Part shown: in pieces, positions 8,785-17,982 of the stretch
How positions within the stretch are numbered: position 1 is the first letter of the stretch
Layout: every line of letters begins with the position of its first letter
Source of the DNA: Thermus brockianus
GTDB taxonomy: Bacteria > Deinococcota > Deinococci > Deinococcales > Thermaceae
Assembly: GCF_001880325.1 (NCBI RefSeq)
Contig: NZ_CP016312.1
Location: 1,550,001-1,614,000 of the forward strand
Reading direction: 5' to 3'
DNA: 64,000 nucleotides
Program-made: the position numbers and the translations under genes
The notes under the pieces: model-generated
What the model was told of the DNA's origin: nothing
Databases searched by the model: none
What the model saw: the letters and a program-made list of their open reading frames with translations, nothing else

Positions 8785-9140
8785 GCTCCCTCCAAAAGCC
8801 GCCCCACCGCCTGCAGGAAGTCCTCCGTGGCGAAGGGCTTACCCAAATACGCTTCCGCCCCCAAGGCCTCCGCCTTGGCCCGGTCCGCCTCCCGGCCCCG
8901 GGCGGTGAGGACTAGGACCTTGGGGGGGTCTGGACGGGCCTTTAGCCGCTCCAAAACGGCGAAGCCGTCTAGGCCAGGAAGCATCAGGTCTAAGACCACC
9001 AGGTCAAAGGGGCCCGTTTCCAAGGCCCTTAGGGCCTCCTCTCCCGTTTTGGCCAGGCCCACCTCGTACCCCGCCTTGCGCAAGAGGAACTCCAAGGGCA
9101 CCAGGATGCTCTCCTCGTCATCCACCAAAAGAATCCGCAT
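8781..9140 (-). CDS. Receiver-only response regulator
   Basis: A 119-aa CheY-like domain with no output domain. The acidic pocket is VDDEES, the phospho-acceptor aspartate lies in LVVLDLMLPG (about residue 52), the switch Thr in VLTARG and the Lys in YLGKPF. The start at 9140 overlaps the end of the SSS-kinase gene by 23 nt, so it is very likely that kinase's partner. Related acetate-sensing systems (CrbS/CrbR type) use a DNA-binding regulator. Here the signal must go to another protein, for example the sensor-like exonuclease whose start overlaps this stop. Confidence 0.93.
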   Translation of the reverse strand: MRILLVDDEESILVPLEFLLRKAGYEVGLAKTGEEALRALETGPFDLVVLDLMLPGLDGFAVLERLKARPDPPKVLVLTARGREADRAKAEALGAEAYLGKPFATEDFLQAVGRLLEGA

Positions 9141-11618
9141 CCACCACCTCCAAGGGCAGGGTGAAGGCGAAGGCCCCGCCTTCCCCTTCCTCCAGGTAAA
9201 CCCGCCCCCCCAAGGCCTCGGCGAGCCGTCGCGCCAGGTAAAGCCCGAGCCCCGTGCCTCCCGAAAGGCTTTGGAAGGGTTCAAACACCAGGTGCCGCGC
9301 CTCCTTGGGTACCCCAGGGCCATCGTCCAGGACGCGGAAAAGCGCCTCCTGGCCCTTTGGGATGAGCTCCAGGCGCACCCGGCTTTGGGCGTGGCGCACG
9401 GCGTTGGTGAGGAGGTTGAGGAGCACCTGGAGCGCCCTATCCCGGTCGGTGAGGGTGGCGATGGGGGCCAGGCTACCTTCCAGTCTAATGCCCCTTTCCT
9501 GGGCCAAGGGCGTCACCAGGCCCAAGGCCTCCTCCGCCAAGGCTTTGAGGTCCGTGGGCCTCTTCTCTAGGGAAGGCCCCGCCTGGAGCCTCGTGTAGGC
9601 CAAAACCTCCTCCACCAGCCGGGAAAGCCTTGCCGCTTCCTTGGCCAGGAGGGCGGTGAAGCGGCTCCTTTCCGCCTCCGGGAGGTCCGGGTGGTCCCTG
9701 AGGATTTCCGCCAGGGCCCGCACGGCGGTGAGGGGGGTCTTGAGCTCGTGGGAGACCGCCCAAAGGAGCTCGTCCTTGGCCTGGTCCAGGGCCTTGAGCC
9801 GCTCGTAAGCCTCGGCGAGCTCCCGCCTCGCCGCTTCCAGGGCCTGGGCGTAGGCCCGCACCTCCTTGGACTCCCGGGCCGCCTCCTCCAGGAGGGGGGC
9901 GTAGCCCTCCTCCCCGGGGGCCTTTTGGGTGACGGAGAGGAGGAGGAGCCTCGCCGTGGCCGGGCCGATGGCGGAGGAGAGGAGGGCTTCGGCCCTTAAG
10001 GCGGCCTCCCTTCCCGAAAGCCCCTGGGCCTCCTGGAGGAAGCCCTCCGCCGCCTCCCGGCCCAAAACCCTTTCCAAAAGGGCGGCAAGCTCCCGGACCT
10101 CCCCGGTGCGCCCTTCCCGTTGGGGCCTTTCCCGGCTGAAGAGGGAGACGCCCAAGGTGAGGGCCAGGTTTACCCCAAGGCTCACCAGGAAGCCGTGGGT
10201 GATGGGGTCCAGGCCCTTGAGGCCCAAAAGCCTCTCTGGGCTTAGAAGGGGGTGGGGGCCTTCCAGGAAGGCCTCAGGGAGCCAGCCCGAGCGGGCCAGG
10301 GCGGGCAGGAAGAGGGTGTAGGTCCAAAGGAGGATGCCCGCCACAAGCCCGGCCAAGGCTCCCTTCTGCGTGGCCCCCCTCCAGAAAAGCCCCAGAAGCC
10401 CCGCCGGGGCCAGCTGGGCCACGGCCGCGAAGGAGATGAGCCCCATGCCCACCAGGGCGTAGGCCTCCCCCGCCAGGCGGAAGTAGAGGTAGGCGAGGAG
10501 CATCACCAGGAGGATGGCGAGCCTTCGCCAAAGGAGGAGGCTTCCCAGGGCGCGGTAGCGCAGGAGGAGGGGGGAGAGGAGGTGGTTGGAGATGAGGATG
10601 GAAAGGGCAAGCCCCTCCACCACCACCATGGCCGTGGCGGCGGAAACCGCCCCCAGGAAGGCCAGGAAGGCCAGCAGGGGGCTTCCCGCGAGGAGGGGTA
10701 GGGCGAGGACGTAGAGGTCGGGGTTTTCCTCGGGGAGGAGGAGCCTTCCCCAAAGGGCCAAGGGCAGGATGGGCAGGTTGATGAGGAGGAGGTAAAGGGG
10801 GAAGGCCCAGGCGGCCTGGGGCAGGTGGCGGGGGTCTTGGTTTTCCACCACCGCCACGTGGAACTGCCGGGGCAGGAAAAGGAAGGCGAGGCCGGAGAGG
10901 AAGACCAGGCTCACCCAGGCCAGGTGCCCGGAAAGCCGCTCGGGGGGCAGGAGGAGGGGGTGAAGGTGGGGCCGGGCCTGGGCCAGGGGGAAAGGGTTTC
11001 CTAGGCTAAGGAGGACGAGGGCACCCACCAGGAGGAGGGCGAGGAGCTTCACCAACGACTCAAAGGCCACCGCCAAGACCAGGCCCGGGTGGCGCTCGGA
11101 AGGGTCCAGGCGGCGGGTGCCGAAGAGGATGGCGAAGAGGGCGAGGAGGAGGGCGGTGAGGAGGGCCACGTCCGCCAAAGGGGCCTTCTCCCCGCTCAGG
11201 AAGAGGAAGGCCTGGGCGATGGCCTTAAGCTGCAGGGCGAGGTACGGCAGGAGCCCCACCACCAGAAACCCCGCCGCCAAAGGGGCCAGGACCCCGGGGC
11301 CGTAGCGGAGGTGGAGGAGGTCCGCCCAGGAGGTGAGGCGGTGGGTTTTGGCCAGGGCGAGGAGCCTCCCGTGGAGCCAGGGCCAGAGGAGGAGGACCAG
11401 GGTGGGGCCCAGGTAGATGGGGAGGAAGGTGGCCCCCTCGGTGGCCGCCCGGCCGGCGCTTCCCAGGAAGGTCCAGGCGGTGGCGTAGACCGCCAGGGAG
11501 AGGGCGTAGGCCCAGGGCCCCTTGGCCCACCTGCCCCCCTTCCCTCCCCCCAGAGGGCCACCAGGAAGAGGAGGCCGAGGTAGAGGAAAAGGCCGAGGAG
11601 GAGCGCCCAAGGGTTCAT
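9118..11618 (-). CDS. SSS-transporter/STAC/histidine kinase hybrid (CrbS-like), single-base frameshift near N-terminus
   Basis: Restored length is about 833 aa. The first ~520 residues are a sodium:solute symporter-type membrane domain, then a STAC-like helical linker (LAALLERVLGREAAEGF), a coiled coil and a kinase core: SHELKTPL (His near residue 625), NLLTNAVRHA, DDGPGVP and GTGLGLYLARR. The true start is taken as ATG 11618 (MNPWALLLGLFLYLG, first membrane helix), in an ATGA overlap with the 58-aa gene. After that helix the frame is lost within two C6 runs (11534-11539, 11546-11551); one extra base restores VALWG...WAYALSLAVY. It would sense an acetate-like solute and phosphorylate the adjacent receiver. 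A sequencing error is more likely than decay. Confidence 0.85.
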
Positions 11619-11791
11619 GGCCGGCGGAAGAGGAAGCGGGCCAGGAGGACCACCAGGGCCCAGGCCCCGAAGAGGTAAAGGTAAAGGGGAGGAAGTCCCA
11701 AAGGCCCCTCTGCCTCCCGGAAGAGGAGGCCAAAGGGCAGGGTGAAGAGGAAAAGGGCCAGGAGGAAGAGGGCGAAGGCTTTCTCCTTCAT
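11615..11791 (-). CDS. 58-aa small membrane protein paired with the SSS-kinase
   Basis: A short frame of 58 codons that begins MKEKAFALFLLALFLFTLPF and ends LFRRP. It has two hydrophobic segments joined by a turn containing LGLPPLYLYLFGAW. Both ends overlap their neighbours by 4 nt (ATGA): its start with the DUF294 gene stop, its stop with the SSS-kinase start. That makes it a coupled member of the operon and strong evidence that it is translated. I recall comparable small proteins beside SSS symporters and symporter-kinases, where a role as an accessory subunit would fit; that role is inference. Confidence 0.75.
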   Translation of the reverse strand: MKEKAFALFLLALFLFTLPFGLLFREAEGPLGLPPLYLYLFGAWALVVLLARFLFRRP

Positions 11792-13536
11792 CGCAGCTGG
11801 AAGCGGCCTGCCGTGCTTTCCTGGACCTCCTGGATGGCTCTAAAGCCTTCCAAGGCCCGCCTTTTCTCCCCAGGGGAGAGGGCGGCCCAGAGCACCCGGT
11901 TCTCCACGGGCCTCCCCTCCCGGAAGGCCTTGAGCTGGTGGGCGAGCCGAAGGCCGAAGAAGAAGCGGAAGGCTTCCTCCAGCCTTTCCGCCCCATCCCG
12001 GCTTAGCGTCCCCGCCTCCACCGCCGCCCTTAGCCTTTCCACCGTGCCCCTGGCGGGGCTTCCCGCCAGGAGGGCGTAAAGCCTGGCCAGGGCCACGATG
12101 GGGGCGAGGGCCGAGCGCTTGAGGTCTATGAAGCCTTCTTCCGTGCGCACCCGGCCGAGGAAGCCCAAAGGGGGGCGGAACTCCAGGCTCGCCCGGGCCA
12201 GGTGGTAGAGGAAGACCCCCCGCTTGGCCCCTTCCAGGATGGCTTCCTCCAAGGGGCTTAGGGAAAGCGCCCCGGCGGCGCTCCGGAAGTCAAAGAAGAT
12301 CTGGGTTTCCAGAAGGGCCTGGGGCTCGGGGGCCTCCATGAAGCGGCGGAAGGTGGCGATCCAGTCCGCCAAGGGCATGCGCCAGCGGGTGGCCATGTAC
12401 CCCCCCTTGCACTCGGGGATCCCCGCCTGCAAAAGCCCCCCCACCACCCGCTCCGCCAGGGCCTGGAAGTAGGCCTCGTGCCCCCTTTCCGCCAGGACCA
12501 GGGCGTTGTCCTGGTCGGTGAGGAGGGCTTGCTCCCTTCGGCCTTCCGAGCCGAAGACCATGAAGCTATAGGGGATGGGAGGGGGCCCTAGGGCGGTTTC
12601 CGCCTCCTTTAGGAGGCGGCGGATGAGGGCGTCGTTCAAGGAGGCTACCACCCGGCCTATCTCCAGGGCCTCGAGGCCCTTTTGGAAAAGCCCCTCCACC
12701 AGGTGGGCCACCTCGGCGCTGTAGCGGGCGAGCTCCAAGCGCTCAATCCGCCTCAAGAGGAGCAGGGGGTTTTGCGCCTGGTGGAGGAGGAGGTCCGTGT
12801 GGGTCACCACCCCCACGATCCTCCCCCCCTCCAGCAGGGGTAGGTGGTGGATGCCCCGCTCCACCATGGCCGCCACCGCCTCGTAGAGGGGGGTATCCGC
12901 CGGCAGGGCGAAGAGGGGTGCGGTCATCACCGCCGCCACGGGCGTGGAGGGGGGAAGGCCTTCCGCCAGCACCCGGTTTCTCAGGTCGCGGTCCGTGAGG
13001 ATGCCGGGGGGTTCGGAAGCCACCAGGAGGCTGCTGATGCCTTCTTCCCGCATCCTCCTTGCCGCCTCCTGCACCGGGGCGTTGGGCGGGATGAAAACGG
13101 GCTCCCGCCGCACGAGCCGCCCCACCGGGGCGAAGAGGGAGAGGTCCGGAAGGGACCGCAAGCGGATCCGCTCCGCCAAGCCCTGCCCGAAAAAGCGGGC
13201 GGCCTCGGGGTGGGCGAGAAGCTTGCGGAAACTGGCCTCGGGAAACCGGAGGAGGCGCACCGGGGTCTTGGCCACCACGCCAAAGGCAGGGGGTTCTTGG
13301 GCCAGGAGGGAGGGGAACCCAAAAAACTCCCCGGGCCCCAAGGTGTCCACCTCCCTTTCCCCGTCCCAAAGGGCCACCTCGCCTTCCAGGACCAAGTAGA
13401 CCGCTTGGGCGGGTTTTCCGCCCTGTTCCAGGAAGGGGGTGCCCGGAGGGTGGCGCTCCTCCCTGGCCTCCTGGAGAAGGGCTTCCCGTTCAGCCTCGGG
13501 AAGGGCGTTCAGGGGTGGGACCGTTCTTGGGTCCAT
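11788..13536 (-). CDS. CNMP-like/CBS/DUF294 nucleotidyltransferase-like signalling protein
   Basis: A 582-aa cytosolic protein. Residues 1-110 are a cyclic-nucleotide-binding-like barrel (GPGEFFGFPSLLAQEPP). Residues 140-265 are two CBS motifs (GILTDRDLRNRVLAEG, VVTHTDLLLHQ). A DUF294 nucleotidyltransferase core follows, with FGSEGRREQALLTDQDNA, and then a DUF294 C-terminal helical domain. GlnD-like transferases share the core, so transfer of a nucleotidyl group to a protein is plausible but unproven. ATG 13536 was chosen because the preceding in-frame sequence is inside the upstream membrane-protein gene. It sits in the ActP/SSS-kinase locus with an exonuclease, a neighbourhood recurrent in bacteria but without a settled function. 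Confidence 0.85.
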   Translation of the reverse strand: MDPRTVPPLNALPEAEREALLQEAREERHPPGTPFLEQGGKPAQAVYLVLEGEVALWDGEREVDTLGPGEFFGFPSLLAQEPPAFGVVAKTPVRLLRFPEASFRKLLAHPEAARFFGQGLAERIRLRSLPDLSLFAPVGRLVRREPVFIPPNAPVQEAARRMREEGISSLLVASEPPGILTDRDLRNRVLAEGLPPSTPVAAVMTAPLFALPADTPLYEAVAAMVERGIHHLPLLEGGRIVGVVTHTDLLLHQAQNPLLLLRRIERLELARYSAEVAHLVEGLFQKGLEALEIGRVVASLNDALIRRLLKEAETALGPPPIPYSFMVFGSEGRREQALLTDQDNALVLAERGHEAYFQALAERVVGGLLQAGIPECKGGYMATRWRMPLADWIATFRRFMEAPEPQALLETQIFFDFRSAAGALSLSPLEEAILEGAKRGVFLYHLARASLEFRPPLGFLGRVRTEEGFIDLKRSALAPIVALARLYALLAGSPARGTVERLRAAVEAGTLSRDGAERLEEAFRFFFGLRLAHQLKAFREGRPVENRVLWAALSPGEKRRALEGFRAIQEVQESTAGRFQLR

Positions 13537-13861
13537 AGTCCGGGGTGAGCCAGGCGAGGAGGGGCACCACAAGGTAGAGGGCCACTTGGGCTTGGAAGAG
13601 GAGCATGAGCCCGATGCCCAGCATAAAAGCGGGGGGTAGGAGGACAAAGAGCCGTACCACGCGCCCTATGCCTGGCGGGGGAAGGGGCCAAAGCCTGTGG
13701 TATACCGCCCCTAGCCCTACCCCAAGCCCTGCTCCCAGGGCGAGCTGGATGAGGGTAGCCGGGGTGGGGAAAGGAAGGGCGAGGAGGTAGTGGCCCGTGA
13801 GGTAGAAGCCGAATAGGGCCAGAAGGCTTCCCAGGTAAAACCGCAGGTAAAGAAGGAACAT
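13490..13861 (-). CDS. Small integral membrane protein, unknown function
   Basis: A 123-aa protein with about four hydrophobic segments and a polar tail (TPDYGPKNGPTPERPSRG) whose coding sequence overlaps the start of the DUF294 gene by 47 nt. I do not recognise a family. The ATG at 13861 lies about 10 nt after a stem-loop that follows actP, so expression may come by read-through or from a weak promoter in the TAAGAT-like sequence between. Its place between ActP and the DUF294/SSS-kinase genes suggests a membrane partner of the acetate transport or sensing set. Confidence 0.6.
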   Translation of the reverse strand: MFLLYLRFYLGSLLALFGFYLTGHYLLALPFPTPATLIQLALGAGLGVGLGAVYHRLWPLPPPGIGRVVRLFVLLPPAFMLGIGLMLLFQAQVALYLVVPLLAWLTPDYGPKNGPTPERPSRG

Positions 13862-13873
13862 AGAAATATCTTA

Positions 13874-13891
13874 GGGGGGCCGAAGCCCCCC
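13874..13891 (-). terminator. Stem-loop after actP (partial terminator)
   Basis: On the minus strand a 7-bp stem (GGGGGGC/GCCCCCC) closes a TTCG tetraloop and is followed by TAAGATATTTCT. It sits 7 nt after the actP stop. The downstream T content is moderate, so it may only reduce read-through into the DUF294/sensor genes. Confidence 0.65.
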
Positions 13892-13898
13892 GTGCCAG

Positions 13899-15641
<1,743 letters not shown>

Positions 15642-15650
15642 GCTCCCTCC

Positions 15651-15899
15651 TTACTCATGCACGCCGTACTGACGGTCCAGTTGGTCCATCTTCCAGGCGT
15701 AGTAGAAGATCAGGATGACGAAGACGTAAATGCTTCCCTGTTGGGCGAACCAGAAGCCCAAAGGAAGCCCTCCTAGGCGAATCCCGTTGAGGGGTTCCAC
15801 CAGGAGGATGCCGAAGACATACGAAACCAGGGCCCAGACGATGAGCAGGTTCCGTATGAGCGCGGTGTTGGCCTTCCAGTACCCTTCCAGCTGGTTCAT
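15651..15899 (-). CDS. DUF4212 small membrane partner of the acetate symporter
   Basis: An 82-aa protein with two membrane helices (IRNLLIVWALVSYVFGILL and a second around GSIYVFVILIFYYAWKMDQL) and a short charged C-terminus ending QYGVHE. This is the DUF4212/DUF485 type found immediately upstream of ActP-like symporters and thought to be an accessory subunit. ATG 15899 is preceded by GGGAGGGAG; a longer in-frame version exists but lacks the ribosome site. It is first in the transcript driven by the promoter at 15969-15997. Confidence 0.9.
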   Translation of the reverse strand: MNQLEGYWKANTALIRNLLIVWALVSYVFGILLVEPLNGIRLGGLPLGFWFAQQGSIYVFVILIFYYAWKMDQLDRQYGVHE

Positions 15900-15968
15900 A
15901 ACTCCCTCCCCCGCTTGGGAAGCGCCAAAGCGCCTCCGGGCCACAGGCTTCCCTCGCGGTTAGCGGCA

Positions 15969-15997
15969 ATCTTAGGGAAGGATGAGGGGGGTGTCAA
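15969..15997 (-). promoter_or_regulatory. Sigma-A promoter of the DUF4212-actP operon
   Basis: Minus strand: TTGACA (15997-15992), 17-bp spacer, TAAGAT (15974-15969). The expected start near 15962 leaves a leader of about 60 nt before the DUF4212 gene. Confidence 0.8.
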
Positions 15998-16005
15998 GAA
16001 ACGGA

Positions 16006-16030
16006 GGCTTTGCGACCATGCGCAAAAGCC
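16006..16030. promoter_or_regulatory. Imperfect inverted repeat upstream of the actP promoter
   Basis: GGCTTTGCG (16006-16014) and CGCAAAAGCC (16021-16030) form arms that differ by one extra A, separated by 6 nt, ending 9 bp upstream of the -35 box. The position suits an activator, possibly the IclR-type regulator encoded nearby. No protein has been linked to it here. Confidence 0.4.
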
Positions 16031-16062
16031 GGGATTTTCTCCTGGGTCATGGGAAGGCAAAA

Positions 16063-16084
16063 CCCACCCCCTCGAGGGGGTGGG
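16063..16084 (-). terminator. Rho-independent terminator after the acyl-CoA synthetase pair
   Basis: A perfect 22-bp palindrome (CCCACCCCC at 16063-16071, TCGA-type centre) followed on the minus strand by TTTT (16062-16059). It lies 15 nt past the stop of the PrpE-like synthetase and separates that operon from the actP promoter. Confidence 0.85.
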
Positions 16085-16099
16085 ACATGGGAGGACGGG

Positions 16100-17982
16100 T
16101 TATTCCTCCAAGGTGGAAAGGTCCCCTGGGTCCTTGCCCAGCTCCTGGGCCTTCAAGAGGCGGCGCAGGATCTTGCCCGAGCGCGTCTTGGGGAGCTTGT
16201 CCAGGAAAACCACCTCGCCCGGCGTGGCGATGGGCCCGAGCTCCCGGCGCACGTGCTGAATGATGGTCTCCTTAAGCTCCTCTGAAGGGGTTTGCCCGGC
16301 GCGCAGCACCACAAAGGCCTTGATGGCCTCCCCCTTGAGGGGGTCCGGCACCCCGATGACCGCCGCCTCCGCCACCGCTGGGTGGGAAACCAGGGCGCTT
16401 TCCACGTCCGCGGTGCCAATGCGGTGTCCGGCCACGTTCAGGACATCGTCCGCCCGGCCTAGGACGCTGAAGTAGCCCTCCTCGTCTTGGCTGGCCACGT
16501 CCCCGGCAGCGTAGACCCCTCCCGGGACCTCCCGCCAGTACTGCAGGTAGCGCTCGTGGTTGCCCCAGACGGTGCGCATCATGTGGGGGAAGGGCCTTCT
16601 GAGCACCAAAAGCCCCCCCTGCCCCCGGGGGACGGGCTTTCCCTCCTCGTCCACCACCAGGGCCTCCACCCCCGGCAGGGGCACCCCCACGAAGCCGGGC
16701 TTGGCGGGGAGGGTGAGGGGCGTGCCCAGGGTGGGCCCGCCCAGCTCCGTCTGCCACCAGTTGTCCGCCACAAAGCCCCGCCTGCCCTCCTCCACCAGGT
16801 GGGTGTAGGCCCAGCGCAAGGCCTCGGGGTTTAGGGGCTCGCCCGCCACGGCGATAAGGCGCAAGGAGGAGAGATCGTGCTTCTTGGGCCACTCGGGGCC
16901 GTACTTCATGAAAAGCCGCACCGCCGTGGGGGCGGTGAACATCACGTTCACCCGGTACCGCTCCACCACCCCCAGAAGGCCCCGGGGTCGGGGTAGTCCG
17001 GGGCCCCTTCCCGGAGGAGGGAGGTGATGCCTTCCAGCAGGGGGGCGTAGACGATGTAGGAGTGGCCCACGATCCAGCCGATGTCGCTGGTGGCCCAGAA
17101 GACGTCGTCGTCCTTCACGTCAAAGAAGGTGCGCAGGTGGTAGGTGGTGCCCACCATGTAGCCCCCGTGGACGTGGACCACCCCCTTGGGTTTGCCCGTG
17201 GAGCCCGAGGTGTAGAGGATGAAGAGGGGGTGTTCCGCCCCCACCATCTCCGCCCGGGCCTCTGGGGGGGTGTTCCAGAGGAGCTCGTGGAAGTCGTAAT
17301 GCCCCTGGGGAAGCTCCGCCCGGTAGGCCCTTTGGAACCAGATGACCTCGAGGGGAAGGTCCTTAATCGCCTCCTCCACAATGGACCGGAGGTCCACCCC
17401 CTTGCCCCTGCGGTAGCTCACGTCCCCGGCGATGAGGAGCTTGGCCCCGGCGTCCAGGATGCGCTCCCTTAGGGCCGCCACCCCGAGCCCGGCGTAGACC
17501 ACGCTGTGGATGGCCCCCAGGTAGGCCACGGCCAGCATGGCGATGATCCCTTCCAGGGTGAGGGGCATGTAGACCACCACCCGGTCCCCCTTGCCCACCC
17601 CAAGCCGCCTGAGCGCCGTGGCCAGGCGGCGCACCCGGTCCAAGAGTTCCCCGTAGGTGAGCTTCTCTTCCCGGCCGTCTTCGGCGAGGTAGAGGAGGGC
17701 TACCTTGTTCCTAAGGCCCCGTTCCACGTTGCGCTCCAAGGCGTTGTAGACGGCGTTGGTGGTCCCTTCCAAGAACCACCGGTGCTCGGGGAGGTTCCAC
17801 TCCAGGACCTTCTGGAAGGGCTTCTCCCAGTAGAACCGCTTCGCCCACGCTCCCCAGAAACCCTCGGGGTCTTCCAGGCTCCGCCGGTACTCCGCAGCGA
17901 AGTCCTTCAGGTTGGCCGCCTGCCGCAGGGGCTCTGGGGCCCAAAGCCGCTCCTCCGTCCTAAGAAGCTTTTCCACCGCCAT
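16100..17982 (-). CDS. Propionyl/acetyl-CoA synthetase-like enzyme, single-base frameshift
   Basis: Restored length is about 627 aa, the size of AMP-forming acyl-CoA synthetases. The N-terminal frame holds [20 protein letters not shown] (P-loop); the C-terminal frame holds DNWWQTELGG, YAAGDVASQDEEGY and KTRSGKILRRLLKA with the acetylatable lysine. The pocket segment reads GWIVGHSYIVYAPLL, valine where acetate-specific enzymes have WITGHSY, as in propionyl-CoA synthetases. The frame breaks at a C5 run (16969-16973); one added base rejoins AFWG to VVERYRVN. ATG 17982 overlaps the fusion gene upstream by 23 nt. With methylmalonyl-CoA mutase nearby, propionate is the best guess for substrate. Confidence 0.85.
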
